Notes: generated from the letters alone by a model not told the origin. Positions 36,301 to 45,262 are shown, counted from the first letter of the stretch. The stretch: DNA of 64,000 bases from Candidatus Blautia intestinavium (GCA_019113745.1 DXGV01000026.1:51944-115943); one strand, 5' to 3'. Numbers and translations are program-made.

Positions 36301-36658
36301 CCAGGCTTCCAGGCTTCTTAAGCTGGCTTTGCAGGTATACAAGCTCCTTCCGGCAGCTCTGGACAAGTTTTTGAAGAACCATATTTTTTCCTGTTTCCTC
36401 CAAAACTCTCCTAGTGTCTCCCCCCGCCTCTTCCAGAACGCGGTATGCCAGCCTGTCAAAGCTCAGTACGTCGATGTTCAGGATTCCTCTGTCCGGGTGC
36501 ATCTCTACCAGGGTTTTCTGTGTCTGCATGGTAAACTGCTCCGGCACGATCACATAGTACATCTGTCCCGAGTGTTTCCCGGCCTCTTCAATGATGTGTG
36601 AAAAAGCCGTATATGACTTTCCTGAACCGGAATTGCCGATTATAAAGCGAAGTGACAT
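33338..36658 (-). CDS. addB: ATP-dependent helicase/nuclease subunit B
   Basis: 1106 residues. Walker A GNSGSGKS near 6-13, inactivated helicase core, and a C-terminal nuclease (IIDYKTGN) with a 4Fe-4S cluster: one Cys in YASCAFAHF and three near the end in CTYCPYQGVC. Start ATG at 36658 has GGAGGAAATT upstream; the upstream 57-codon extension is not AddB-like. Coupled to addA. Confidence 0.95.
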   Translation of the reverse strand: MSLRFIIGNSGSGKSYTAFSHIIEEAGKHSGQMYYVIVPEQFTMQTQKTLVEMHPDRGILNIDVLSFDRLAYRVLEEAGGDTRRVLEETGKNMVLQKLVQSCRKELVYLQSQLKKPGSLDEVKSLISEFMQYEVGEEALEKMLEKASDKTLLELKLRDVSVLYRAFREYLSGHYVTGEEILEILAKEIPFSRKLKDSVMVLDGFTGFTPIQNVVVRELLAVCREVSITVTMDVREALFGREKPHQLFYMSHKMIRTLSELTKDMEEPLWIKPGAHSRFAKAPALNFLEQNLFRYRKETYRKEQEEVAVFCAASPKKEMEETARRIVRLIRDKAYRYGEIAVITGNLEEYGSIARRVFEASGIPYFIDEKHSILMNPFVEYVRAVLEMTAQNFTYESVFRYLRCGMSDIAREETDWLENYVIALGIRGFSAWKERWVRIYRGMKEESILELNKIRERFVEEVRELAEGFSGRKKTVEEYCRCLYAFIVRSDIQKKLKRQEEIFRRRGEKAMEKEYAQIYGIVMELLDKMAEILGGEKVTPEEFRQILETGMTEAKVALIPPSMDQVLVGDMERTRLKDVRALFFVGVNEGNIPKNTDGGGILTEMDREFFQEQGVELAPGPKELMNMQRFYLYLNMTKPGEYLCLSYSHSNAKGEAVSPAYLIHTVKRLYPGLEVTEAGEQEIELLQTPDTALDYFLDRIGEEIVGENDTVFRELYSWYLRSPKYRTLIERLTEAAFLRKPADRISESVAKVLYGEVSPHSATRLERYASCAFAHFLRYGLSVTERAEYEFRAMDMGNVIHQALEEFAAQVRKRGLDWSTLKPEERDSIAQECLEKVTADYGNTILKSSARNQYMIERTGRILKRTVWALQEQLKQGEFRPEGFEVSIGGGRIDRMDVLKEDNRVYVKIIDYKTGNTSFDLVSLYHGLQLQLVVYMDAAVLAEQKKYPECQAEPAGIFYYNVKDPMIQANMEADMEAVAPQLLKELKMNGLLAADSGLIRKMDRTLASLPVSFNKDGSFRKNSSVATREQFRLLNAYVKKKISDIRGEILSGDAEVSPYELGKKNACTYCPYQGVCGFDKKIPGYEYRRLKQFADEEIWREMEKEVR

Positions 36659-36813
36659 AATTTCCTCCATAAATAAAATGATAAACACAGGTTTCCATGG
36701 GACATAGCAGATTTTATTCATAAACGGGGCCGCCTCATAATAAGATATATAGAGAATATCCCACTGTCTTTCTGCTCCTGCAGATGCCAGCAGTAAATCA
36801 GGAGGCGCGTACC

Positions 36814-37251
36814 ATGAGTTCCAAAACAAAAATTGTTGTCCTTCACATGAAAGAAATCATCTATACAGGTATTTTTCTGCTTTTCCTGGTGATTTTAGGA
36901 ATACTGATGTTTTTTATGTTCGGACCCGGAAAAACTATGACGGCCTCTACCGGCGGCACAGATCTGTACATACCCGGAGTTTACCGGACTTCCGTGGATC
37001 TGAACAACAATACCTTTGACGTGGAGGTAACGGTGGATTCCGACCGGATACAGTCCATCAGGCTCAGCAACTTAAGCGAAACCACCGCGGCCATGTTTCC
37101 GCTTGTAGAACCTTCTCTGGATTCTCTTGCAGACCAGATCTGTTCCACCCAGTCTCTGGAAAATCTCGATTACTCCAGCGATCAGAAATATACCTCCATG
37201 ATGCTGATAGACGCTATTGAATCTGCTCTGGAGAAAGCCCGGACAGAATAA
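36814..37251 (+). CDS. Membrane-anchored protein with a distant FMN-binding-like fold
   Basis: Not recognised with confidence. 145 residues: one TM helix (about 17-38), then an extracytoplasmic domain starting YIPGVYRTSVDLNNNTFDVE. Alternating beta strands and a C-terminal Ala/Leu-rich helix recall the FMN-binding domain of RnfG/NqrC-type proteins, but the SGAT flavinylation motif is missing. AGGAGGCGCG precedes ATG 36814. Monocistronic, divergent from addB, followed by a terminator. Confidence 0.6.
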   Translation: MSSKTKIVVLHMKEIIYTGIFLLFLVILGILMFFMFGPGKTMTASTGGTDLYIPGVYRTSVDLNNNTFDVEVTVDSDRIQSIRLSNLSETTAAMFPLVEPSLDSLADQICSTQSLENLDYSSDQKYTSMMLIDAIESALEKARTE

Positions 37252-37267
37252 TTCCTTCCGGGCTTTT
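37234..37267 (+). terminator. Rho-independent terminator, probably bidirectional
   Basis: AAAGCCCGG (37234-37242) pairs with CCGGGCTTT (37258-37266), then TTCTC. Overlaps the end of the coding region and also faces the nadE 3' end. Confidence 0.85.
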
Positions 37268-37286
37268 CTCTACAAAATATTTTTCG

Positions 37287-39236
37287 TTACTGACATTTTA
37301 TCTCGTCCAGCTCCCTGAGCCAGAGATCCGCGCAGGCGTCGCTGGGCATCCTGAGATCTCCTCTGGGAGATACCGCCACGCTTCCCACCTTTGGTCCGTC
37401 CGGCAGACAGGAGCGCTTGAACTGCTGCGTAAAGAACCGTCTGTAAAAAGTTTTCAGCCATTTCAGAATCACTTCGTCGCTGTATTCGCCTTCAAAAGCA
37501 AACTTTGCCATGCGGAAAATCTTTTTCGGCGGGAAGGTCCAGCGCAGCATATAATAAAGGAAAAAGTCGTGAAGCTCATAGGGTCCCACCAGATCCTCCG
37601 TTTTCTGCGAGATCACCCCGTCCTTTGGCGGAAGCAGTTCAGGGCTTACCGGAGTATCCAGAATATCCAGAAGAATGGCGTTCAGCTTCTGATCCCCGCA
37701 GGTGTCCGCATAATATTTAACCAGATGACGGACTAATGTTTTGGGGACAGAACAGTTTACCGCGTACATGGACATATGGTCTCCGTTATAGGTAGCCCAC
37801 CCAAGCGCAAGCTCCGAAAGATCTCCTGTGCCGATCACGATCCCTCCGGACTGATTTGCGATATCCATCAGGATCTGTGTCCTCTCCCTGGCCTGCCCGT
37901 TTTCGTAGGTAACGTCGTGCGTCTGGGGATCATGTCCGATATCCCTGAAATGGAGATTCACCGCCTCCCGTATATTCACCTCGCGAAGCTCCGTTCCAAG
38001 ACAGCGGGCAAGCTGGCAGGCGTTCTGATAAGTCCTGTCCGTAGTTCCAAAACAGGGCATGGTCACTGCCGTGATCTTTTCTCTTTCCATTCCCAGCATA
38101 TCGAAAGCTCTTACTGCCACAAGAAGCGCCAGGGTGGAATCCAGTCCTCCCGAAAGACCGATCACCACATTCTGGCAGTGGATATGGGCAAGACGCTTCT
38201 TAAGCCCCATAGCCTGGATATTCAGGATCTCGTCACAGCGGCGTTCTCTTTCTTCTCTCCCACCCGGAACAAAAGGACGGGAGTCGAATTTTCGGGTCAG
38301 CTCTGTCTCTTCAGGATCCAGATGGAAAATAACTTCCGTGTAATGAGCCTCTTCTGAAGAGATATCCGGAGCGAACCGGCAGGTCGTCATCCTCCGGCGT
38401 TCATTTACCAGTCTCTGGATATCCAGTTCCCCGTAAATGGCGCCGTTTAAGAATCTGCGGCTCTCAGCCAGGACCGTTCCATTTTCAGCGATCATATTCT
38501 GGCCTCCGTAAACCACATCCTGAGTAGATTCCCCCTCTCCCGCCGTTGCGTATATATATCCGCAGAGAAGTCTGGCCGACTGTCCGCTTACCAGGCTTTT
38601 CCGGTAGGAATCCTTTCCCACCACCTCGTCGCTGGCGGAAAGGTTGACGATCACGTTGGCCCCATGATAAGCATGGCTGACGCTGGGAGGACTTAATACC
38701 CAGAGATCCTCGCAGATCTCCGCCGCAACATGAAGCTTCGGAAATTCAGGGCAGGTAAAGATCATCCTTGTGCCAATAGGCGCTTCACACTCTCCATTAT
38801 CCGCCTGCATCAGATATACCGTACCTTCCACATCTTTTCCTGATGTAAAATATCTTCCCTCATAGAACTCATTATAATTGGGAATATGGATCTTGGGTAC
38901 AAAGCCCAGAATCTCCCCTCTGCCGAGGCCTGCCGCCACATTGTACAGCTTTCCGTTATATTCCAGAGGCAGACCCACAAAGATCAGTCCGTCCACGTCC
39001 TTCGTTTCCTCTGCGATGCGGAAAAGCTGTGTTTTCGCCTCTTCCAGAAGGTTTTCCTGCCAGAAAAGATCTCCGCAGGTGTAGGCGGTAATACACAGCT
39101 CCGGAAACACCATTATTTTCGCCCCATGGTTCTCCATCTCTCTGACCATGGAAATAATCTTTCCGGCATTATACGCACAGTCCGCCACCCTTACTTCCGG
39201 ACTTCCCGCGCTGACTTTTATAAACCCGTCTTTCAT
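37287..39236 (-). CDS. nadE: Glutamine-hydrolysing NAD synthase
   Basis: 649 residues. N-terminal nitrilase-type glutaminase with Glu in FPELCITAY (near 44-52), Lys in VPKIHIPNY (near 113-121) and catalytic Cys in AAEICEDLW (near 168-176); C-terminal synthetase with P-loop IGLSGGLDS near 357-365. Converts nicotinate adenine dinucleotide to NAD with ammonia channelled from glutamine. Ends opposite the terminator; 15 bases downstream of hslO's stop. Confidence 0.95.
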   Translation of the reverse strand: MKDGFIKVSAGSPEVRVADCAYNAGKIISMVREMENHGAKIMVFPELCITAYTCGDLFWQENLLEEAKTQLFRIAEETKDVDGLIFVGLPLEYNGKLYNVAAGLGRGEILGFVPKIHIPNYNEFYEGRYFTSGKDVEGTVYLMQADNGECEAPIGTRMIFTCPEFPKLHVAAEICEDLWVLSPPSVSHAYHGANVIVNLSASDEVVGKDSYRKSLVSGQSARLLCGYIYATAGEGESTQDVVYGGQNMIAENGTVLAESRRFLNGAIYGELDIQRLVNERRRMTTCRFAPDISSEEAHYTEVIFHLDPEETELTRKFDSRPFVPGGREERERRCDEILNIQAMGLKKRLAHIHCQNVVIGLSGGLDSTLALLVAVRAFDMLGMEREKITAVTMPCFGTTDRTYQNACQLARCLGTELREVNIREAVNLHFRDIGHDPQTHDVTYENGQARERTQILMDIANQSGGIVIGTGDLSELALGWATYNGDHMSMYAVNCSVPKTLVRHLVKYYADTCGDQKLNAILLDILDTPVSPELLPPKDGVISQKTEDLVGPYELHDFFLYYMLRWTFPPKKIFRMAKFAFEGEYSDEVILKWLKTFYRRFFTQQFKRSCLPDGPKVGSVAVSPRGDLRMPSDACADLWLRELDEIKCQ

Positions 39237-39251
39237 GGTGTTATCTCCTTC

Positions 39252-40130
39252 TTATTTACATCTCCTGAGGATTTCCTTCAGTTCTTCCACGCTGAACACA
39301 TAGTTTGTATTACAGAAATGACAGTTCAGTTCCGCCGGCCTGCCCTCCTGGATAAGCTCCCGCAGATCCTTCTTTCCAATACTGATCAGCGCCTTCTCCA
39401 CTCTCTCTTTGCTGCAGTTGCAGTAAAATTCCGTGGAAATCTGATCAGTGATCTCTATGTCAAATCCTTCCAGGACTTTTTCCAGAAGACTTTCCGCCGT
39501 ATGTCCCTCCTCCAGAAGAGCTGTCACAGACTGTATCTTCTGGACATTTTCTTCCAGCTTTGCGATGGTGCTTTCCTCGGCGAATGGCATTACCTGGATA
39601 ATAAAACCGCCTGCCTGACGGACAGTATTATCCCTGTTCATCAGCACTCCGAGGCCTACTGCGGAAGGAACCTGTTCGCTGACCGCAAAATAATAGGTCA
39701 GATCCTCCGCGATCTCACTGGTCTGGAGGGCGACCTGGCCGGAATAAGGTTCTTTCAGCCCCATATCCTTAATGACATTTATGATCCCATGGCCTACTGC
39801 CCCGGCCACATCCAGCTTACCTCTGGCGTTTGGCGGGAGCATTACATCAGGGTTTCCCACATATCCTTTCACTCTGCCCCGGGAGTCCGCAGTTACGGTG
39901 ATTCCTTTAAGGGGCCCGTCTCCCTGGACCTGAAGCGTAAGGATATCTTTTTCTCCCTTCATCATTACCCCCATCATGGCTCCGGCCGTAAGAAGACGCC
40001 CCAGAGCCGCCGTCGCCACCGGGCTGGTATTATGCGCCTTTCTCGCCGTCTCCACAACGTCTCTTGTCACTGCGGCAAAGGCCCTTATCTGGCTGCCTGC
40101 CGCTGTTGCTCTTACAATATAATCTTTCAT
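39252..40130 (-). CDS. hslO: Hsp33 redox-regulated chaperone
   Basis: 292 residues. The C-terminal zinc switch is CNC (about 235-237) and CHFC (about 266-269), which release zinc and form disulfides under oxidation to turn the holdase on. N-terminal core has GRLLTAGAMMGVMMKG. Located directly upstream of nadE and probably co-transcribed. A GC-rich hairpin without T-run lies just upstream at about 40151-40172. Confidence 0.95.
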   Translation of the reverse strand: MKDYIVRATAAGSQIRAFAAVTRDVVETARKAHNTSPVATAALGRLLTAGAMMGVMMKGEKDILTLQVQGDGPLKGITVTADSRGRVKGYVGNPDVMLPPNARGKLDVAGAVGHGIINVIKDMGLKEPYSGQVALQTSEIAEDLTYYFAVSEQVPSAVGLGVLMNRDNTVRQAGGFIIQVMPFAEESTIAKLEENVQKIQSVTALLEEGHTAESLLEKVLEGFDIEITDQISTEFYCNCSKERVEKALISIGKKDLRELIQEGRPAELNCHFCNTNYVFSVEELKEILRRCK

Positions 40131-40184
40131 CTTTCCTCCTGAAATTGTCTGCCGGGGATAATCTCCCCGGTCTTAATATCTTAC

Positions 40185-40949
40185 TTATTTCTGGACCTGC
40201 TTTCCATGCTCTCTGGCGATAAAAAGCAGTCTTTCGCTGTCCTTCGAGGCAGGTTTGTCCGTGTATGCCTCATAGACTCCTTCTATTTCCATTCCGGCCT
40301 CTTTAAGCAGATTTTCTATTTCCGTCTTCTCATATCCTCTCTGGCAGTGAAGCTCCTCACACTTTTCATAAAGTCCGTCTTCCCTGGGCAAAAAAACCGC
40401 CAGCTCATATGTGTTGATCCGGCTCTCCGGATCATAACTGTTCTCCCAGATAAAGCTGGCCTCCTCCCTGTCCTCGGCAATGGTGGTATCTCCCAGCACA
40501 TCCCGGTACTTATGGACAGTATTGACGTCAAACAGGAATAGTCCGCCCGGATCCAGATAGTTATTCACCAGACGAAATACCTGCTTTAACTCCTCCGGAT
40601 CCGTAATATAATTCAGACTGTCGCAGACGCTGACTGCGGCGCGGACAGTTCCATAAAGCTCAAATGCCTGCATGTCCTGCAGAAGATAGAGGATATCAAG
40701 GCCGGACTCCACTTTCTTTTCCATCGCTTCCGCAAGCATTTCCTCTGAATTGTCCACACCAATCATATCATATCCTTTCTGCGCAAGCAATCCTGTCATT
40801 GTTCCTGTGCCGCAGCCCAGCTCCAGTACCAGGCCTTCCTCAATCCCCTCTGTTTTCAGGCGTTGTTCCAGATAATCCGCCCATCTTTCATAGTCCACAT
40901 TATCCATAAACAGATCGTATACCTGAGCAAATTTTCCATAGCTCTCCAT
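40185..40949 (-). CDS. Class I SAM-dependent methyltransferase
   Basis: 254 residues. SAM motif I LELGCGTGTMTGLLA near 39-53, acidic loop GVDNSEEML, and motif II-III region AVSVCDSLNYITD. The C-terminal part has LFIAREHGKQ. The substrate is not deducible; the family includes small-molecule and protein methylases. AGAGGAGAAA precedes ATG 40949; the 36-codon upstream extension is Arg-rich and unlikely. Confidence 0.85.
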   Translation of the reverse strand: MESYGKFAQVYDLFMDNVDYERWADYLEQRLKTEGIEEGLVLELGCGTGTMTGLLAQKGYDMIGVDNSEEMLAEAMEKKVESGLDILYLLQDMQAFELYGTVRAAVSVCDSLNYITDPEELKQVFRLVNNYLDPGGLFLFDVNTVHKYRDVLGDTTIAEDREEASFIWENSYDPESRINTYELAVFLPREDGLYEKCEELHCQRGYEKTEIENLLKEAGMEIEGVYEAYTDKPASKDSERLLFIAREHGKQVQK

Positions 40950-41017
40950 ATATTTTCTCCTCTTTGGAACCGGCGTCCGTCTTTTCCGGCTACAGGACAG
41001 ACGCCTTTTTCTCTGAT

Positions 41018-41046
41018 AAAAAGGCAGATGATCTCTCACCTGCCTT
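41018..41046 (-). terminator. Terminator of the lipoprotein gene
   Basis: On the minus strand AAGGCAG pairs with CTGCCTT over a short loop (41021-41046), followed by TTTTT (41018-41022). Confidence 0.75.
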
Positions 41047-41081
41047 AAAATATTCACGTATCTTCAGTTATCCTGTACTGT

Positions 41082-42176
41082 TTACTGAACAGGCATGTAA
41101 TAAACGTCCGCGCCTTCTCCATGCCAGTAGTAGCTGTTGCCTTCCGCATCATAAGCGTCCTGCTCACCGGTAAAGGTATAGGTATTTCCATCAAAATCTA
41201 CCCAGTTTCCGTTTCCGTCCGGCTGGATAACCAGCGGATGCCCGTCAGAATTGCGATAGATCGTTCTTGTCTGGTTCGTATCTGTAAGCTGTTCGTCCGT
41301 AAATCCTGCTGAATTCGGAATCGTGGTAGATCCGCCTGAACCGTCTCCTGAAGAAGTGTCCGCAGTTCCATCCGTTCCGGCTGCCGCATCTGTACCTGCA
41401 TTGGCATCTGTTCCGGCCGCCGCGTCCGTGCCTGCATTGGCATCTGTTCCAGCCGCCGCGTCCGTACCCGCATTGGCGTCTGTTCCAGCCGCATTATTAT
41501 CTGTGGAAGCCGCTGTTCCGGGAGCCGCCTCTTTCAGCGTAGAGTTCCCAAGGATCTGGAAGGAATCCACCGCCGCCTGTACTGACGCCAGCGCTTCTTC
41601 CGTCTTCACAGAAGCCTCGATACTATAGTATTCTCCTGCATTGGCAAATACCTTATGGATCACATACAGGTTTCCGTCGCTCTTTTCTGTATTCAGCATA
41701 TGCGTCACATAACTGTACACGCCTATGCCGTTTACGTCGTTGGCAGTATAATTCTGTATTTCAAAATCTGTTCCCTGCACCTTGTCATTGTCTGCCTGTT
41801 CCAGAGACACAGCCATATCCTGTGTGCTGGGGATCACTGTAGCAGCCATTGTCTCTTCGCCCTGGCCATGCAGGATCAGAATATTTCCCACATTTGGAGA
41901 TTCAAAGCTGAGCGTGTTCGTCTCATCTGTCTTATTGGCCCAGGTAGCATCCGGAAGTTTAATGGAGACGCTTCCATCTGCGGAAGTATAAGTTGTATCC
42001 TGTACGTCCGGAGCAACTGTCGGCGTTGCCTCTGGCGTAGGAGTTGCTTCCGGAGTAGGCGTAGCAGTCACTTCAACCTGCTCTTCCGGTTCATCTCCGC
42101 CAAAGCCGCATCCTGCCATCAAAACAGAGGCAGATACTGCAAGCGCTAATACCGCAAGTAATTTTTTATTTTTCAT
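41082..42176 (-). CDS. Lipoprotein with Thr-Pro linker and Ala/Asp tandem repeats
   Basis: 364 residues. Signal peptide (1-22) with lipobox LMAGC, so Cys23 is the lipidated residue. Follows a TPTPEATPTPEATPT linker (about 38-53), a compact domain of about 150 residues (60-215) resembling PsbP/DUF-type beta proteins seen in such lipoproteins, a repeat (about 231-266, unit GTDANAGTDAAA), and a C-terminal domain with WHGEGADVYYMPVQ. Function unknown. Promoter at 42222-42250. Confidence 0.8.
   Translation of the reverse strand: MKNKKLLAVLALAVSASVLMAGCGFGGDEPEEQVEVTATPTPEATPTPEATPTVAPDVQDTTYTSADGSVSIKLPDATWANKTDETNTLSFESPNVGNILILHGQGEETMAATVIPSTQDMAVSLEQADNDKVQGTDFEIQNYTANDVNGIGVYSYVTHMLNTEKSDGNLYVIHKVFANAGEYYSIEASVKTEEALASVQAAVDSFQILGNSTLKEAAPGTAASTDNNAAGTDANAGTDAAAGTDANAGTDAAAGTDANAGTDAAAGTDGTADTSSGDGSGGSTTIPNSAGFTDEQLTDTNQTRTIYRNSDGHPLVIQPDGNGNWVDFDGNTYTFTGEQDAYDAEGNSYYWHGEGADVYYMPVQ
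41379..41486 (-). repeat. Three 36-bp tandem repeats inside the lipoprotein gene
   Basis: The unit encodes GTDANAGTDAAA, three times, with only a few silent or near-silent differences between copies. Unit number could vary between strains by slipped-strand change. Confidence 0.85.
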
Positions 42177-42221
42177 GATATCCTCCTTAAAATTCTGATT
42201 ATACCCAAAACCCTCTTGTAT

Positions 42222-42250
42222 AGTTTACAATTTTATTACATAAGTGTCAA
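42222..42250 (-). promoter_or_regulatory. Promoter of the lipoprotein gene
   Basis: Minus-strand TTGACA (42245-42250), 17 bases, TAAACT (42222-42227). Confidence 0.65.
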
Positions 42251-42347
42251 TGAAATTTCCACTCCGTAATGTGAAAATACTATGAAAAAGCTGTAAACAT
42301 CTAAGAAACTTTCTTATGGAACTTTCCGGAAAAGCATCTCCGCTCTT

Positions 42348-44399
42348 TTACCTTCTTCCGGAAACCGTATACATTACGAGTTCGTGAAGCGCTCTGGTAG
42401 CCGTGATATATCTGCCCTGCCTTTTCAGAGGCTCGTCCTCTTTTCCGGAAAAAATACCGTAAACTCTGTCAAACTCCAGTCCCTTCGCCAGATAAAAGGT
42501 TGTGACGGTCAGTCCTCTCCGGAAGTTCCGGCTGTTTCTGTCCATATAGGAAATATTATTTTTCTTATCTCCCGCTTTTTCCATAAGATACCGGGCCGCC
42601 TCTTTGGCTTCTTTTTCGGTAAAAAAAATAACCGCCGCTGTTTCCAGCCGTTCTTTATCTTTATTCCATGACGCCCAGACTCTGGCAAGCGCATCCTGTA
42701 CGCTGGAAACTGTCTCCTCCCGGACCGGGGCCCCGTGCCGTTCAAAAAGATCCATGTTTTTGATCCCGGCAATTTTGTTGGCATATTCCGCGATCTCCAC
42801 CGTATTCCTGTAGCTTCGGTTCATATGGATGATTCTGATATCCCTTCCAAATATCCTGGGGAGAAAGGCAAGCACATCCTGCTGCCTGTCCTCCATGGTC
42901 TGAGCTTTGTCGCCAAGGATTGTCATCCTGCATGGGAACAGCCTTTTCAGAAGCAGATACTGCACCCAGGTATAGTCCTGCATCTCGTCCACAACCAGGT
43001 GTTTGATCTCTTTATTTTCTCTGCTTCCTGTAAGACAGTTTTTCAGATAAAGAACAGGGTAAACGTCCTCGTAGAACAGCTTTCTTTTTTCCAGAGGACG
43101 CTTCGGCAGCGGAGGATATCCCTCTCTTTCCAGAAAACGGCTGTACAGCAGGTAAAAATCTTTTGTTTCATACATTCTGGAAAATTTTTCCTCCGCCTCC
43201 GCCCGCTCTTCCTCTGAAAGATCCCTCTGCCGCAGTGTTTCCAGTTCGTCGATGAAATATTCCGCAACGGCGTCCATCCTGGAAAGCAGGGGGATTTCTG
43301 AAAACTTAAAATAAAAAAGGCTGATAAGTTCTGATTCCGTTTTATGAAATCCCCGGTATTCCACATCCTGGAAATTCATCAGCCCGTCTTCCAGCTCCAT
43401 CATAAAGCGATCCAGGCGGGAAATAAATTCCGGCGACTGCTTTTCCCGAAACCGCTCCATAACCGACGGATCCTGAACCGCCCGCTCAATAAGATCATAT
43501 TTATCCTCACAGTCCGCCACCGTATCCTGAAGATTCCGGTAAGCAAACAAGTCGAAACTCATCTCCCGGATATTCTCTTCTCCCAGTTCCGGAAGGATAT
43601 GGGAAATATAATCAGAGAACACGCTGTTTGGAGAAAGTATCAGGATATTGGAGGATCTGAGATTCTTTCTGTCATGGTAAAGAAGATAGGCAATGCGGTG
43701 AAGGGCCACCGAGGTTTTCCCGCTGCCGGCTGAGCCCTGTATCACCATAATCCTGTCCTTTGTATTGCGTATAATGGCGTTCTGTTCTTTCTGGATCGTG
43801 CGGATGATATTCTTAAGCTGAACCTCTCCGCTGCTGCCAAGCTCTGCTCCCAGAATTTCGTCATCAATCTTAATGTCGCTCTCAAATTCATAAACCATAC
43901 GGCCCCGGCGGATCTTATACTGCCATTTTGACTCTATCAGCCCCTTAAATACGCCTGACGGCGCTTCATATTCCGCCGGGCCTCTGTCATAATCGTAAAA
44001 GAGGCTGCTGACCGGAGCCCTCCAGTCGTAAACAAGAGGACTGCTCCCGGCCCGCCGCGCAAAATTACCGATACCGATATAAAACTCCTCCGGTTCGTCT
44101 TCTCCGTCGTAGGTAAAATCCACCCGCCCGAAAAAGGGAGAATCCAGCATTTTTCGAAATCTTCTGAGAAGCTGCCGCTGCTCTTCATTTGCATTCACCT
44201 GCTGAAGAAGCGCCTGCCGGTTATCGAATTCCTCATACCCGTACTGGTCCATCTCTGTGTAATTTTCCCAGTAATAGTCGTGCATGTCCTCGATTTCTTT
44301 TGCACCGGTTTCCAGAGCCTCCTGCACTTCACAAAGTCTTTGTCTCAGACATTCCAGCACATATTCCAGATATTCTCTGCCGCTTTTTCTTTCTGCCAT
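42348..44399 (-). CDS. HelD-like UvrD-family ATPase
   Basis: About 683 residues. Long N-terminal coiled arm, Walker A GSAGSGKTSVALHR near 222-235, DEMQDYTWVQ (Walker B) and RSYRNTVEIA motifs, and a C-terminal YITATRAL(HEL) motif VI. The domain order fits HelD, which removes or recycles stalled RNA polymerase, or more generally the UvrD/Rep group. ATG 44399 is used; an in-frame TTG at 44417 is an alternative because neither has a clear ribosome site. Follows ybjQ closely. Confidence 0.82.
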   Translation of the reverse strand: MAERKSGREYLEYVLECLRQRLCEVQEALETGAKEIEDMHDYYWENYTEMDQYGYEEFDNRQALLQQVNANEEQRQLLRRFRKMLDSPFFGRVDFTYDGEDEPEEFYIGIGNFARRAGSSPLVYDWRAPVSSLFYDYDRGPAEYEAPSGVFKGLIESKWQYKIRRGRMVYEFESDIKIDDEILGAELGSSGEVQLKNIIRTIQKEQNAIIRNTKDRIMVIQGSAGSGKTSVALHRIAYLLYHDRKNLRSSNILILSPNSVFSDYISHILPELGEENIREMSFDLFAYRNLQDTVADCEDKYDLIERAVQDPSVMERFREKQSPEFISRLDRFMMELEDGLMNFQDVEYRGFHKTESELISLFYFKFSEIPLLSRMDAVAEYFIDELETLRQRDLSEEERAEAEEKFSRMYETKDFYLLYSRFLEREGYPPLPKRPLEKRKLFYEDVYPVLYLKNCLTGSRENKEIKHLVVDEMQDYTWVQYLLLKRLFPCRMTILGDKAQTMEDRQQDVLAFLPRIFGRDIRIIHMNRSYRNTVEIAEYANKIAGIKNMDLFERHGAPVREETVSSVQDALARVWASWNKDKERLETAAVIFFTEKEAKEAARYLMEKAGDKKNNISYMDRNSRNFRRGLTVTTFYLAKGLEFDRVYGIFSGKEDEPLKRQGRYITATRALHELVMYTVSGRR

Positions 44400-44403
44400 G
44401 GGA

Positions 44404-44724
44404 CTAACGGACCACAACTGCCGTTCCGCTGGCAGTCACCATCAGCATACCGTTATCGGCGCCCAGCACTTCATAATCAATATCCACGCCGATCACCGCG
44501 TTGGCTCCCTTCTGGGCCGCCCTCTCCTCCATCTCATGGAGCGCTTCTTCTCTTGCCGCTGTCAGTTCATTTTCATAAGACTGGGATCTGCCGCCGAAAA
44601 AGTTTCTCATTCCCGCCGCAAAGTCCTTCAGCACATTCACGCCGGTGATCACCTCTCCGAAAACGATTCCTTTATATTCCTCTACCTTTTTTCCTTCTAT
44701 ATAGCTTGTCGTTGTAACGATCAT
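44404..44724 (-). CDS. YbjQ-family (UPF0145) protein
   Basis: 106 residues, matching the family size. Typical segments: [18 protein letters not shown] near 4-21, VNVLKDF and [16 protein letters not shown] near 72-87. A TATAAT-like -10 occurs about 70 bases upstream but without a good -35. Function of the family is not settled. Four bases separate its stop from the HelD-like start. Confidence 0.88.
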   Translation of the reverse strand: MIVTTTSYIEGKKVEEYKGIVFGEVITGVNVLKDFAAGMRNFFGGRSQSYENELTAAREEALHEMEERAAQKGANAVIGVDIDYEVLGADNGMLMVTASGTAVVVR

Positions 44725-44857
44725 CTTGTTTCCCTCCTGTTTCGTAAATTATATGTGCAATTATACAGGATTCCCTTCTGGAATCTGTAAAATTCATTAT
44801 AGCAGACGGAGAAAGGCAAGTCCAGATTTACGGGAAAAGTGAGGGAAGAGATGTGTA

Positions 44858-45034
44858 GGAAGAAAACAGCGGCTGCGGATATGTTGATTTTCTTAGTTTT
44901 GCTCCGCCGCCTTTTGTATGACAAAAATCATAAACTCGTCCCTTCGGTTCTCAAACAGATGATTTTTGTCATACGCTATGCTCGCAAAACTGTGAAAATC
45001 TGCCAAATATCCGCAGCCGCTGTTTTCTTCTTCC
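44858..45034. repeat. Imperfect 177-bp palindrome, MITE-like or long hairpin RNA
   Basis: The arm AGAAAACAGCGGCTGCGGAT (44861-44880) is repeated inverted at 45009-45028; further inside AGTTTTGC and GTATGACAAAAATCAT also have inverted partners (ATGATTTTTGTCATAC and GCAAAACT). The whole segment can fold back on itself. No gene lies in it. It sits between ybjQ and the mobile relic, in a 500-base stretch otherwise without features. Confidence 0.8.
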
Positions 45035-45073
45035 ATACTTCTGATGTATATATGTAATTTCTTGTTTTGTATT

Positions 45074-45089
45074 TGATGTTTTATAATTT
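45074..45089. repeat. Left 16-bp direct repeat (candidate attachment site)
   Basis: TGATGTTTTATAATTT, identical to 47426-47441. Flanks the relic element, consistent with site-specific integration. Confidence 0.75.
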
Positions 45090-45105
45090 ATTGTTTTATA
45101 AAGTA

Positions 45106-45122
45106 CAGTTTACAAAGGACTA
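45106..45122 (+). repeat. Left imperfect terminal inverted repeat of the relic
   Basis: CAGTTTACAAAGGACTA, matching the reverse complement of 47400-47416 with few changes. Confidence 0.6.
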
Positions 45123-45262
45123 TACAGGGTAACGGTCTGACGGAAGGTGTGCCGCCCGTCCCGTATATCCGAAAGGTAGGAAATCTCCCCGTTTCCACGC
45201 TCTTGGAACTGTGGTAGAATGATATACATGGATTAAGAAACTCGGATTTTAAGGTGATGAAT

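Noticed and set aside
40151..40172. GC-rich hairpin between the methyltransferase and hslO as terminator
   Set aside because: Lacks a T-run on either strand within the expected distance.
44721..44924. 67-codon minus-strand ORF upstream of ybjQ
   Set aside because: Covers part of the palindrome and promoter area, begins without a ribosome site and has no recognisable protein pattern.
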